A program made the translations under genes and the position numbers. A stretch of 64,000 nt of DNA from a bacterium (GTDB lineage Bacteria; Myxococcota_A; Bradymonadia; UBA7976; UBA1532): the NCBI GenBank assembly GCA_030427205.1, contig JAUHXC010000018.1, positions 124,001-188,000 of the forward strand, read 5' to 3'. Every line of letters starts with the position of its first letter. Position 1 is the stretch's first letter. This document shows, one piece after another, positions 46,657 to 55,278 of the stretch. The notes beneath the pieces are model-generated. The model did not search any database. It was not told the origin of the DNA and saw only the letters and a list, made by a program, of their open reading frames with translations.

Positions 46657-49428
46657 ATGCGCCCCAACCCACTGCATCCCGTCGCCCTCGCCGCGCTCTG
46701 CGCCGCGCTCGCCGCCTGCCAGGAGAGCCGGACCCCGCCGCCGGGCGATCCCGGCGGCGGCGTGCGGGTCAGCGACGCCGGCGTACGCTACGACCGCGGC
46801 GGCGACGACCCGACCGACGACATGACGGTCGACGCGGCCGAGCAGGATCCCGACGCCGCGCCGCTCGAGCCCGACGCCGAGGTGGACGCGGCGCCGTTCG
46901 ACGTCATCCCCTACGCGGTCGAGACCCGGGTCGGCGAGCGGCGCACGCCCGCCGGCCTCGAGGTGCGGGTCACCTGCCAGGTGCTCGACCAGACCGGCGC
47001 GCCCATCGTCGACGCCGAGGCCACCGCCGAGGTGCACCCCGACACCGGCTTCGAGCGCACCGAGACCGGGCTCATCGGCCGGATCGCCCGGGACTACGAG
47101 ATCATCTGCGCCGCGCCGCGCATCGGCCTGCGCGACCCGACGCCCGCGGTGTGGACGGTGACCCCCGACGACGCCGCGCGCATCGTGACCCGGCTCGACG
47201 AAGAAGACATCGACGCCGGCGGCAGCGTGAACGTCGACTGCCAGGCCTTCGACGGCTTCGGCAACGACGTCGGCGCCGACGCCTTCGGCATGCGCATCGA
47301 GCCGCCGCCGCCGCAGGTCTTGCAGGAGGGCATGACCCTGACCTTCGACTCGGCGGGCGCGTTCGAGGTCAACTGCACCCTGCCCGGCGTCGAAGAAGCC
47401 CCGCCGGTGCCCCTCGAGGTGCGCGCCGGCTCACCCGCCGAGCTGTCGATGGCGCTCTTCCCCGATCGGCCCAGCTATCGGGTCGGCTCGGTGGTCGAGG
47501 TCGTCGCGCAAGTCACCGACGAGTACGGCAACCCGGTGGTCGGCGCGCCGGTGCAGTTCATCAGCGATCCCGCGTTGCCGGCCTTCGGCGACGGCCGCTT
47601 CCGCCTCGTCGCCGAAGGGCTCTACGACGTCGGGGTCACCGTCGTCGGCGAGACCTTCGAAGACCGCGAGCTGGTGGCCACCCGGCGCATCCTGGTCGAC
47701 TTCGGCGGGCCGGGCATCGCCTGCGAAGACCCCGAAGACGGCGAGGTCATCCGCCGCCCCGAGGGCGGGGCGATGGACATCGGCGGCACCGTCGCCGACA
47801 TCCAGGGCGTCGAGTCGGTCATCGTCGACGGCGTGCCCGCCGACCTGAGCGAAGAGGGCCGCTGGCGCTCGGACGTAGACGTCGACTGGGGGCTCAACGT
47901 GCACGACATCGTCGCCAGCGACGGCGACGACGAGACCGGCACCTTCTGCGCCTACTACGCCGCCGACGCCTTCAGCGCCGACGCCGCCCCGCTGCAGGAC
48001 GCCCTGCTCTTGCGGCTGGGCCAGGGCGCGCTCGACGACGGCCGCCCCGACCAGCCGCTGAGCAGCCTGGGCGACGTCATCCGACGGGTGGTCAACAGCC
48101 AGGGGCTGGTCGACGAGGTCGATCAGGCGGCGCGCTCGCAGAACCCGATCGTGCCCAGCGAGTGCCACGTGCGGGTGCTCGGCGCGTGTATCTTCCGGCT
48201 GGGCGTCGACTACACCGGCATCGAGATCCGCGGCCCCAACGACGTGCAGCTCACCCTGGTCGACGGCGGCCTGCGGGTGCGGGCGACGATCCGCGAGCTG
48301 ACAGTGCGGGCCCAGATGAACGGCACCCTGGGCAACCGGGCCGGGCTGCGGGCCGAGTTCATCACCATCGACCTGACCTTCAACGCCGGCCTGCGCTTCG
48401 ACGGCCAGCCCGACCTGAGCCTGCGCGGCGTCAACGAGGTCAGCATCGGCGACCTCGACGCCGACTTCTCGGGCCTGCTCGGGTTCATCTTCGAGCTGGT
48501 CTTCGAACTCTTCGAGGGGCTGGTGCGCGATACCATCGTCGACGCCATCCGCGACTTCCTCGTGGAGAACGTCGACGACGTGCTCACCGACCTGCTGGGC
48601 AACGTCGACATCGGCGAGCTGTCGGAGGGCATCGACGTGCCCAGCCTGACCGGCGGCAACCCGGTGCCGATGACGGTGACCGTCGGGCTCAACCGGCTCG
48701 ACTTCCTCATCGGCCAGCTGCTCGTCGGGGTGCAGACCCGGGTCGAGGCGCCGGTGCGGGTGCCCGATCGTGGACCGGGCGTGCCGCTGCTGCCGGGGCA
48801 CGACGCCGTGGTGTTGCCCGCCGACCGCACGGTGGGCGCGGCGGTGCAGTTGGGCCTGCTCAACCAGATCATGCACGCGCTGTGGCGCGCGGGGTACTTC
48901 GAGGCCGAGGCCGGCGGGCTGGTGGCCGGGGTCGCCGGCGATCTGCCCGAAGGGGTCGAGGTCTTCCTGCGCTTCCCCCGCCCGCCGTGGGTCGCCGGCG
49001 TCGACGGCGAGTCGACGGTGCGGGTGATGCTCGGGCCGCTGTCGGCGGGCGTCGTCTATCCCGGCTTCTTCGTCGAGCCGATCCAGGTGCGCATCGCCGC
49101 CGAGATCAGCGCCACGGTCAACGTCATCGGCGAGCGCGAGCTGTCCTTCGAGGGGGTCGACATCGACCGCTTCTACCTGGCGCTCGGCGGGGCCGAGATG
49201 CCGCCGCGGGCCCGGGAGGTCCTCGAAGACACCCTGCGCCGGGTGGTGCAGGGGGTCGTCGACCGCTCGCTGAACGACGGGCTGCCGGTGCTGCCGCTGC
49301 CCGAGTTCGTCATCCCCGACGATCTGGCCCGCTTCGACCTGCCCCCGGGCGTCGGCCTCGGCCTGCGCATGCCGCGGCTGAGCGGCACCGAGGCGGCGTG
49401 GCTCTTCGACGGCAACTTCGGCGAATGA
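46657..49428 (+). CDS. Lipoprotein with Ig-like domains and a BPI/TULIP-like C-terminal region (copy 1)
   Basis: 923 aa; ATG 46657 follows CCGGAG. Lipobox CAALAAC, then a Gly/Asp-rich linker. Four to five Ig-like beta domains (about 85-420) come next. The last about 430 residues have the order of bactericidal/permeability-increasing (BPI)-type two-barrel TULIP proteins: a beta-rich segment (about 500-600), a long amphipathic helix (LLGFIFELVFELFEGLVRDT, about 605-660), a second segment beginning LLNQIMHALWRAGYFEAEA and, late in the protein, LPVLPLPEFVIPDDL. Likely a lipid-binding, surface-exposed protein. The similarity was judged by eye. The stop overlaps the start region of its paralog. Confidence 0.7.
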   Translation: MRPNPLHPVALAALCAALAACQESRTPPPGDPGGGVRVSDAGVRYDRGGDDPTDDMTVDAAEQDPDAAPLEPDAEVDAAPFDVIPYAVETRVGERRTPAGLEVRVTCQVLDQTGAPIVDAEATAEVHPDTGFERTETGLIGRIARDYEIICAAPRIGLRDPTPAVWTVTPDDAARIVTRLDEEDIDAGGSVNVDCQAFDGFGNDVGADAFGMRIEPPPPQVLQEGMTLTFDSAGAFEVNCTLPGVEEAPPVPLEVRAGSPAELSMALFPDRPSYRVGSVVEVVAQVTDEYGNPVVGAPVQFISDPALPAFGDGRFRLVAEGLYDVGVTVVGETFEDRELVATRRILVDFGGPGIACEDPEDGEVIRRPEGGAMDIGGTVADIQGVESVIVDGVPADLSEEGRWRSDVDVDWGLNVHDIVASDGDDETGTFCAYYAADAFSADAAPLQDALLLRLGQGALDDGRPDQPLSSLGDVIRRVVNSQGLVDEVDQAARSQNPIVPSECHVRVLGACIFRLGVDYTGIEIRGPNDVQLTLVDGGLRVRATIRELTVRAQMNGTLGNRAGLRAEFITIDLTFNAGLRFDGQPDLSLRGVNEVSIGDLDADFSGLLGFIFELVFELFEGLVRDTIVDAIRDFLVENVDDVLTDLLGNVDIGELSEGIDVPSLTGGNPVPMTVTVGLNRLDFLIGQLLVGVQTRVEAPVRVPDRGPGVPLLPGHDAVVLPADRTVGAAVQLGLLNQIMHALWRAGYFEAEAGGLVAGVAGDLPEGVEVFLRFPRPPWVAGVDGESTVRVMLGPLSAGVVYPGFFVEPIQVRIAAEISATVNVIGERELSFEGVDIDRFYLALGGAEMPPRAREVLEDTLRRVVQGVVDRSLNDGLPVLPLPEFVIPDDLARFDLPPGVGLGLRMPRLSGTEAAWLFDGNFGE

Positions 49429-49436
49429 GGCATCCG

Positions 49437-51641
49437 ATGCAGACCCGCGACCCTTCGATCCGATCCGTGGCCCTGCTGCTCGCCGGCCTCGGCGCCGTGC
49501 TGGCCCTCGGCTGCGACGACAGCGTCTCGAGCGCCGGCGGCGGCGACATGATCGTCGCCGACGTGGCCCCCGAGCCCGAGCCTCAGCCCGACATGGCGCC
49601 CATGCCCGAGCCCGAGCCGGAGGCCGACGCGGCGCCGCCGCCCGCGCCGGAGCCGGCGTTCATCGAGCTGGGCCTCGACCCGCGCCGCGGGCTCTACACC
49701 CGCGAGGAGACCCCCCAGGTGACGGTGACGGTCTACGACCGCATCGGCCGCGAGATCGACGCCGAGGGGCTGCTCTACTTCGACGTGCAGCCGCCGGGGC
49801 AGGCCGAGATCAACGACGACCTGACGCTGAACTTCCTGCTCGAAGGCCAGGGCGCGGTGCGCGGCTGCGTCACCAGCGACCTCTGCGGCCGGGTGAGCTT
49901 CTTCGTCGACGACGCGCCGCCGGTGCTCGAGCTGATCACCCCCGCCCGGGGCGACGTGGTCAGCGGCGAGCCGGTCATCGGCGTCACCGGGCGCACCGAT
50001 CCGGCGCCGAACGTGCCGCGGGTCTTCGTCAACGACCTCGAGGTCGAGGTGGCCGACGACGGCACATTCGTCACCGAGCTGCGGGCCGAGCTGGGCCTCA
50101 ACCGGATCGACGTCATCGCCGACGACGGCGTACGCCGCCCGCCGACCCGCATCGTGCGCGAGGTGGTCTGGGCCCCCGAGGTGCTGGTGCCCGACGCCGA
50201 CGGGGTCACCGTCGAACAGGCGGTGGTGCTGCGCCTCGATCAGACGCTGCTCGACAACCGCGAGGCGCCGCCCGAGCCCGACGAGATGGGCGCGGTGACG
50301 GTTCAGGACATGGCCAGCGTCGTCGAGCTGTTCCTCTCGCGGCTGGAGCTGATCGGGCTCGTCGACGACCCGGTCATCAGCGACAGCGACGACCTGCGGC
50401 TGGTCATCGAAGCCATCCGGCCGGGCACGCCCGACGTGGCCATCACCCTGGTCCCCGACGGCATGGAGGTCTTCCTGCGGCTGGAGGACATCGCCATCGT
50501 CACCTCGGGCTTCGTGGCCCTCGAAGGCGAGAACTTCGACCTCGGCGGCGAGGTGCGCATCACCGCCGCCGCCTTCGCCGGCATCACCGTCGAGCCGGGC
50601 CCCAACGGCGAGCCCGTCCTGCGGGTCGGCGACATCGGCGTGGCGGTCGAGGCCCTGGGCGGCGTCATGAACGACAGCACCGCCCAGGCGCTGCTCGACA
50701 CCGTCGGCAGCCTCGTGCGCACCGTCATCAACAGCTTCGCCGACGAGCTGATCGCCGACGTGGTGGCCGATCAGGTGCCCGAGTTCATCGAGTTGGGCCT
50801 GGGCGACGCGCTGGGGCCCCTGGCGAACATTCCGCTCGACATCGAAGAGCCGGCGGTGGCCCTCGACCTCAGCTTCACGCTCGCCGACCCGCACCTGGCC
50901 CGCGACGCGATGACCCTCGAGCTCGTCGGCCGCATCAGCCAGCGCATGCCCGTCGAGCCGCCGCACCCCAGCCCGGGCATCCCGGCGGTGGGCCTCGGGG
51001 CCGATCCGATCTGGCCGGTGGACGCCGGGCTGGGCGTCGCCGTGCGGCTGTTGACCGTCAACGCGCTGCTCGACGCCGTCTGGCGCCAGGGCGCGCTGCA
51101 GCTCGACCTGACCAACTTCCTGCCGCCGGAGGTCTCGGCGCTGATCAGCGGCGGCCGGGTCGACGCCCGCATCCCGCCGCTGGTGGTGCCCGGCGCCCGC
51201 GGCGGCCCCTACGCGTTCGAGGTGCAGGTGGGCGAGCTCGATCTCTACCTGGAGAGCAACATCAACCCCGAGCCCGATCACTACACGCTGAGCCTGCGCG
51301 CGGGCCTGATCCTGCAGGTGGGCGAAGGCGGCATCCGCTTCGACGTGGCCGAGGAGCCCGACCTGCGCATCCAGCTGATCGAGGCCGGCGGGCGCGCTCC
51401 GCTGCTGCCGCCCGAGGGTCTGGAGCGCCTGATCGGCCCGCTGGCCTGGGGCGAGGTGCGCAACGCCATCGGCGAGGGGCTGAACCTGGCCATCGATCCG
51501 ATCGAGATCGGCCTCGAAGACTTCCAGGATCTGGCCCCGACCCTGCGCGCGGTCGAGGTCGTGCCCGCCTTCCCCGCCCCGCCCGGCGTACGCAACGGCT
51601 GGTTCGTGCTCGGCGCGGGGGTCGACATCGCGGTGCGCTGA
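49437..51641 (+). CDS. Lipoprotein with a BPI/TULIP-like C-terminal region (copy 2)
   Basis: 734 aa from ATG 49437 (GAGG 6 nt upstream). An ATG at 49425 that overlaps the previous stop (ATGA) is the alternative; both imply coupling with the upstream paralog. Lipobox VLALGC, then a Pro-Glu-rich linker and two Ig-like domains (about 85-255). The TULIP-like part (about 260-734) has the amphipathic helix ALLDTVGSLVRTVINSFADE, the second-barrel start VNALLDAVWRQGALQLDLTN, and ends with VRNGWFVLGAGVDIAVR, like the barrel-closing strands of BPI-family proteins. It lacks some Ig domains of copy 1. Possibly a partner in lipid capture; the substrate is unknown. Confidence 0.7.
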   Translation: MQTRDPSIRSVALLLAGLGAVLALGCDDSVSSAGGGDMIVADVAPEPEPQPDMAPMPEPEPEADAAPPPAPEPAFIELGLDPRRGLYTREETPQVTVTVYDRIGREIDAEGLLYFDVQPPGQAEINDDLTLNFLLEGQGAVRGCVTSDLCGRVSFFVDDAPPVLELITPARGDVVSGEPVIGVTGRTDPAPNVPRVFVNDLEVEVADDGTFVTELRAELGLNRIDVIADDGVRRPPTRIVREVVWAPEVLVPDADGVTVEQAVVLRLDQTLLDNREAPPEPDEMGAVTVQDMASVVELFLSRLELIGLVDDPVISDSDDLRLVIEAIRPGTPDVAITLVPDGMEVFLRLEDIAIVTSGFVALEGENFDLGGEVRITAAAFAGITVEPGPNGEPVLRVGDIGVAVEALGGVMNDSTAQALLDTVGSLVRTVINSFADELIADVVADQVPEFIELGLGDALGPLANIPLDIEEPAVALDLSFTLADPHLARDAMTLELVGRISQRMPVEPPHPSPGIPAVGLGADPIWPVDAGLGVAVRLLTVNALLDAVWRQGALQLDLTNFLPPEVSALISGGRVDARIPPLVVPGARGGPYAFEVQVGELDLYLESNINPEPDHYTLSLRAGLILQVGEGGIRFDVAEEPDLRIQLIEAGGRAPLLPPEGLERLIGPLAWGEVRNAIGEGLNLAIDPIEIGLEDFQDLAPTLRAVEVVPAFPAPPGVRNGWFVLGAGVDIAVR

Positions 51642-51654
51642 GGCGGCCGCCGGG

Positions 51655-54000
51655 TCAGGCGGGGCGGACGACCCGGAAGCCGATGTCGTCCGCCGCCTCG
51701 GACGCCCGCCGGCCCGCGCGGCACGCGGAGCGCAGCTCGGTCGCCCGACAGTTGTAGGCCCCGCCTCGCACCACCCGCCGCGCCCCGCGCGCGGGGCCAA
51801 AAGGATCCACCGCCGCCCCGCCGTAGAGCCCCATGACGTCGTGGCACCACTCCCAGACGTTGCCGTGCATGTCGAAGAGGCCCCACGGGTTCGCCGGCCG
51901 CTCGCCGCAGGCCTCGACCCGCCGCCGCCCGCTGTCGATGAAGACCGCCACCTCCGCGAGCCGGTCCTCGTCGTCGCCGCACCAGTGGCGGGTCGCGGTG
52001 CCCGCGCGGCAGGCGTACTCCCACTCGGCCTCCGACGGCAGGCGATAGCCATCGGCGTCGGGCCGGCGGGCGGCCTGCTTGCCATCGATCGCATAGGCCG
52101 GGGTCAGGCCCTCGCGGCGCGAGAGCGCGTTGCAGTAGCGCGCCGCCATCAGCCAGGTCACCGCGGTCACCGGGCACCCCGGATCCCACGCGCCGCGCCG
52201 CGCGCCGACCACCCGTCGGTAGCTCGCGCCGCTGATCGGCGAGACGGCCATCCAGACGCCGCCCGTCAGCCGCACCGCATGCCGGGCCTCGTCCCCGCGG
52301 CGCCCCCATTCGAGCAGCGGGCTGCCCATCTCGAAGCGCCCCGGCGGAATATGCACCAGCCCCGGGCGCAGCTCGGTCGCCGGGCGCGGCTGCGGCTCGG
52401 CGCCGGCCAGGCTCACCGGCGCGATGGCCGGATCGGTCATCTGCGGACGCGCCGCGGGCGGGGGCGGCGTGAAGTCGTGGCCGGTGCGCGGCGGGATGGC
52501 GACGGGGGTCGGGTGCACCGGCGTCGGCCGCGGGGCCGCGACGGGGACCGCGACGGGCCGCGGGGTCGCGACGGGGACCGCGACGGGCCGCGGCGGCGGG
52601 GTCGGGCGCTCCGGCGGCGACGGCTGCCGCCCATCGGATCCCGGCGGGCCGCACATCACGAAGCTCGGCGCGCCGACGACCTCGGCCGGCGCGAGCCCGA
52701 GCGGCGCGTCGTCGAGGGCGGCGCGCAACGCCGCGGCGAAGGCGCCGGCATCAGCCGGGCGGCGGGTCGGATGCCAGTCGATGGCCTCGCCGAGCAGCCG
52801 GCGCACCGGATCCGACACCGGCAGCCGCCCGAGCACGATGTCCGGTCGCCGGATCATCGAGCGCGGCAGCTCCTCGCCGTGCAGGACGAAGATCGCCGTC
52901 ATGCCGAGGCCGTAGACGTCGGCGGTGGGCTCGGCCTCACCGGGTCGATCGAGCAGCTCGGGCGCCGCGTAGAGCACGGTGCCCAGCGGGCCGGTGCCGG
53001 TGCCGCCGGTCGTATCGCCAGCCATCACGAGGTCGAAGTCCCCCACCTTGGCCCGCCCGCGGCCGTCGAGCAGGATGTTGCTCGGCTTGATGTCGCGATG
53101 CACCATGCCCCGCCGATGGGCCTCGCCCAGCGCGTCGGCCGCGGCCAGCACCGCGGCCATGCCCGCAGCCGTCGGCAGCGGCTCGGCGCGCAGGACGGCC
53201 CCTTGCAGGTCACCGCCGTCGAGATACTCCATCGCGAAGAAGTGCCACTGATCGTCGGCGGTCGGCACCGAGACCAGCTCGACCACCCCCGGCACGTCGT
53301 GCAGCTGCCCCAGCTTGGTCGCCCCGCGGCGGAAGCGCTCGATCCGGCTCGCGTCGCGGTTCCAGCGCCCGTGCAGCACCTTGACGGCCACCTCCGCCGC
53401 CCGCTGCTCGTCATAGGCCCGCCAGACCGTCGCGAAGCCGCCGCCGCCGAGCCGCTCGCCGATCACGAAGCGCTCGACGAGCACGTCCCCCGGCTCGACG
53501 CTGCCGCCGCTGCGGATGCGGCGCTTGATGGCCTTGAGCTCCTCCATGGCCGCGCGGATGGCACCCGCCGCCCCGCGGGCCGCCTCGAGCTGGCTCAGCC
53601 GCCGCCGCGCCTCGCGCAGATCGGGGTGCATCTCGAAGGTCGCGGCCGGCTGCCTGGGGGTCAGGGGCCGGGCGGCGTGGGCCGCCCAGCGCTCGAAGCG
53701 CGGCGAGGCGGGCTGTCCGACGACCATCCGGGCGGCGGTCGCCAACCACTCGGCCATCAGCGGGGCCGCGCCGTCGGCGTCGATCCACGCGTTGAGCACA
53801 TGCAGATCGGCCAGCATGCGATCGGCGCGGCGCGGCGGATCGAAGAGCTTGGCCCGCACCCGATGGCCCAGGCTGCCGATGAGCACGTCCCGCCGATCGG
53901 CGAGGCCCACGTCGCACGCGAGGCGATGGATCTCGAGCACGGTGCGTTGCTCGAAGGCGCGTACCCGTCGACCCTGCTCGTCTGGCGTGACACGCATCAT
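51655..54000 (-). CDS. Ser/Thr protein kinase fused to a C-terminal FGE-sulfatase domain
   Basis: 781 aa from ATG 54000 (an adjacent ATG at 53997 is possible; no good ribosome-binding site). The N-terminal about 90 residues form a helical domain I do not recognise; it is loosely like effector-associated domains. The Hanks kinase (about 175-440) has GERLGGGGFATVW, VAVK with Lys207, and HRDIKPSN with Asp303; the usual DFG motif is DFD (GDFDLVM). A Pro/Val/Arg-rich linker, partly a 30-bp DNA duplication, leads to an FGE-sulfatase domain (about 540-781: GRFEMGSP, AARYCNALSRREG, RLPSEAEWEYACRAG, GNVWEWC, VVRGGAYN, FRVVR). No transmembrane helix is seen, so it is probably a cytosolic sensor/kinase. 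Confidence 0.88.
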   Translation of the reverse strand: MMRVTPDEQGRRVRAFEQRTVLEIHRLACDVGLADRRDVLIGSLGHRVRAKLFDPPRRADRMLADLHVLNAWIDADGAAPLMAEWLATAARMVVGQPASPRFERWAAHAARPLTPRQPAATFEMHPDLREARRRLSQLEAARGAAGAIRAAMEELKAIKRRIRSGGSVEPGDVLVERFVIGERLGGGGFATVWRAYDEQRAAEVAVKVLHGRWNRDASRIERFRRGATKLGQLHDVPGVVELVSVPTADDQWHFFAMEYLDGGDLQGAVLRAEPLPTAAGMAAVLAAADALGEAHRRGMVHRDIKPSNILLDGRGRAKVGDFDLVMAGDTTGGTGTGPLGTVLYAAPELLDRPGEAEPTADVYGLGMTAIFVLHGEELPRSMIRRPDIVLGRLPVSDPVRRLLGEAIDWHPTRRPADAGAFAAALRAALDDAPLGLAPAEVVGAPSFVMCGPPGSDGRQPSPPERPTPPPRPVAVPVATPRPVAVPVAAPRPTPVHPTPVAIPPRTGHDFTPPPPAARPQMTDPAIAPVSLAGAEPQPRPATELRPGLVHIPPGRFEMGSPLLEWGRRGDEARHAVRLTGGVWMAVSPISGASYRRVVGARRGAWDPGCPVTAVTWLMAARYCNALSRREGLTPAYAIDGKQAARRPDADGYRLPSEAEWEYACRAGTATRHWCGDDEDRLAEVAVFIDSGRRRVEACGERPANPWGLFDMHGNVWEWCHDVMGLYGGAAVDPFGPARGARRVVRGGAYNCRATELRSACRAGRRASEAADDIGFRVVRPA
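52531..52590. repeat. 30-bp tandem duplication in the kinase-FGE linker
   Basis: A 30-bp unit at 52531-52560 is repeated at 52561-52590 with one mismatch, encoding the Pro-Arg-Pro-Val-Ala-Val repeats that join the kinase and FGE domains. Confidence 0.93.
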
Positions 54001-54084
54001 CGCCGGGCAGCCTATCAGATCCGACGCGCGGCGCCTCCTCCGCGACGATTTCACGCCCTTCCGCGGCGCAGGACGGCGCCAGCG

Positions 54085-55278
54085 TCAGTCGATGGGATCG
54101 TCGAGGCAGTCGGCCAGTTCGAACACGTCGGCGAACTCGATCTCTTCGAAGCCGACGGTCAGGTCGGGCTCGCGGCTGTTGGTATAGGCGATCGCGCCCA
54201 CCTGCAGCGTCGGCGGCAGCTCGGGGCGTTCGAAGGTCGCCGCCAGCGCCCACTCACCGCCGTCGACGGGGCGCTTGTACATATGGAAGTCGGCCCCCAA
54301 TCGGCACAGGCGCAGCTCGGCGTCGCTGCCGTGGGGCCACATCGGCCCCTCGAAGGCGCTGCGGCCGCCCTCGGTGGTCTTGGTCTCGACCGAGAGGTCG
54401 TCGATGTCGCGCCCGACGACGATGAAGACATAGTTCTCGGGCGGCGTGCGCGGGTCGCGGGCGATCAGGCCGCCGAGGTGAACCACCTGCGGCGGCGGCT
54501 CGTCGGGCGCCGATGCGCGTCGGGCCCGCACCCGGGCGGTGACCCGGAAGTCGCCGGTGACCGGCTGGTAGATCATCGGCCCGGTATTGCGATCGAACCA
54601 GAGGCCGAAGCCCCGCGGGGTCATCCACAGCGCGCCGTCGCGCACCTCGTGCTCGAAGAGCTGCGGGTTGAACAGCCGCCAGCGCGCGCCGAGCGGGCCC
54701 GCCTCGAAGTCGTCGCTGCGCGCGGGGCCGTCGAACGGCGCCATGTCGGGCTCGACGGCGGCGTCGACGGCTCGATCGGGCTCGGCGTCGACCGCCTGAT
54801 CGACCGCGGCGTCCCAGATCGGGATGAACTGGTCGAGCGGCGGCTGCGCGTCCGCGGCGGGCGGGCCATCGGGCATGGCATCGAGAGAGGCATCCGGCAT
54901 GGCATCACGCATGGCATCAGGGATCGCATCCGGCATAGCATCCACCTCGACCTCTGGCATGGCATCCCGGGCCATGGCATCGGGCGTGGCGTCCGGCATG
55001 ACATCCAAAGTGGCATCCGGCATGGCATCCGGCATGGCATCGGGCCCGACATCGAGCATGGCATCCGGCATGACATCGACGATGGCATCGACCATGGCAT
55101 CCGACATGGCATCGGCCCCGACGTCGGTCGCCCGCCCGTCCGGCGGGATGGGGCCCAGGTCGGTCGACGCGGCGTCCACCGGGTCGACCGGCGGCGCGGG
55201 CTCACAGCCCGCCAGCGCCAGCCCGGCCACGACCAACGCGGCGCGCGGGGCGCCCCCCCAGCGACCGGGACGGCTCAT
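54085..55278 (-). CDS. Lipoprotein with Asp-Ala-Met-Pro repeats and a concanavalin-like domain
   Basis: 397 aa; ATG 55278 follows GAGGAGGCACC and overlaps the LysR stop (ATGA), so the two are coupled. Lipobox AGLALAGC. Residues about 45-150 are a low-complexity linker of D-A-M-P-type repeats made from the ATGGCATC octamer. The C-terminal about 210 residues (SDDFEAGPLGARWRLFNPQL, then EVRDGALWMTP, then VTARVRARR) form a jelly-roll like DUF1349/LamG-type sugar-binding domains. Probably a surface protein; the ligand is unknown. An odd downstream partner for a LysR regulator. Confidence 0.8.
   Translation of the reverse strand: MSRPGRWGGAPRAALVVAGLALAGCEPAPPVDPVDAASTDLGPIPPDGRATDVGADAMSDAMVDAIVDVMPDAMLDVGPDAMPDAMPDATLDVMPDATPDAMARDAMPEVEVDAMPDAIPDAMRDAMPDASLDAMPDGPPAADAQPPLDQFIPIWDAAVDQAVDAEPDRAVDAAVEPDMAPFDGPARSDDFEAGPLGARWRLFNPQLFEHEVRDGALWMTPRGFGLWFDRNTGPMIYQPVTGDFRVTARVRARRASAPDEPPPQVVHLGGLIARDPRTPPENYVFIVVGRDIDDLSVETKTTEGGRSAFEGPMWPHGSDAELRLCRLGADFHMYKRPVDGGEWALAATFERPELPPTLQVGAIAYTNSREPDLTVGFEEIEFADVFELADCLDDPID
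54875..55113. repeat. Largest ATGGCATC octamer cluster (11 copies)
   Basis: Eleven exact ATGGCATC octamers start at 54875, 54899, 54911, 54959, 54974, 55022, 55034, 55058, 55082, 55094 and 55106, nearly all spaced by multiples of 12 bp, with degenerate units between. On the coding minus strand they read Asp-Ala-Met-Pro/Val/Leu. Confidence 0.95.

Noticed and set aside
43443-46667. A minus-strand frame of over 1000 codons opposite the beta-helix lipoprotein
   Set aside because: It has no signal or domain features and its composition (Arg/Val/Gly/Ala/Asp) is typical of antisense reading; the plus-strand protein has coherent FN3-like and beta-helix modules.
51655-52400. Diversity-generating retroelement target in the kinase-FGE protein
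   Set aside because: FGE/C-type-lectin domains are common targets, but no reverse transcriptase, template repeat or matching variable repeat is present in the window.
54875-55113. CRISPR or attachment-site array formed by ATGGCATC repeats
   Set aside because: The repeats are 8-12 bp, in-frame within a lipoprotein linker and without unique spacers.
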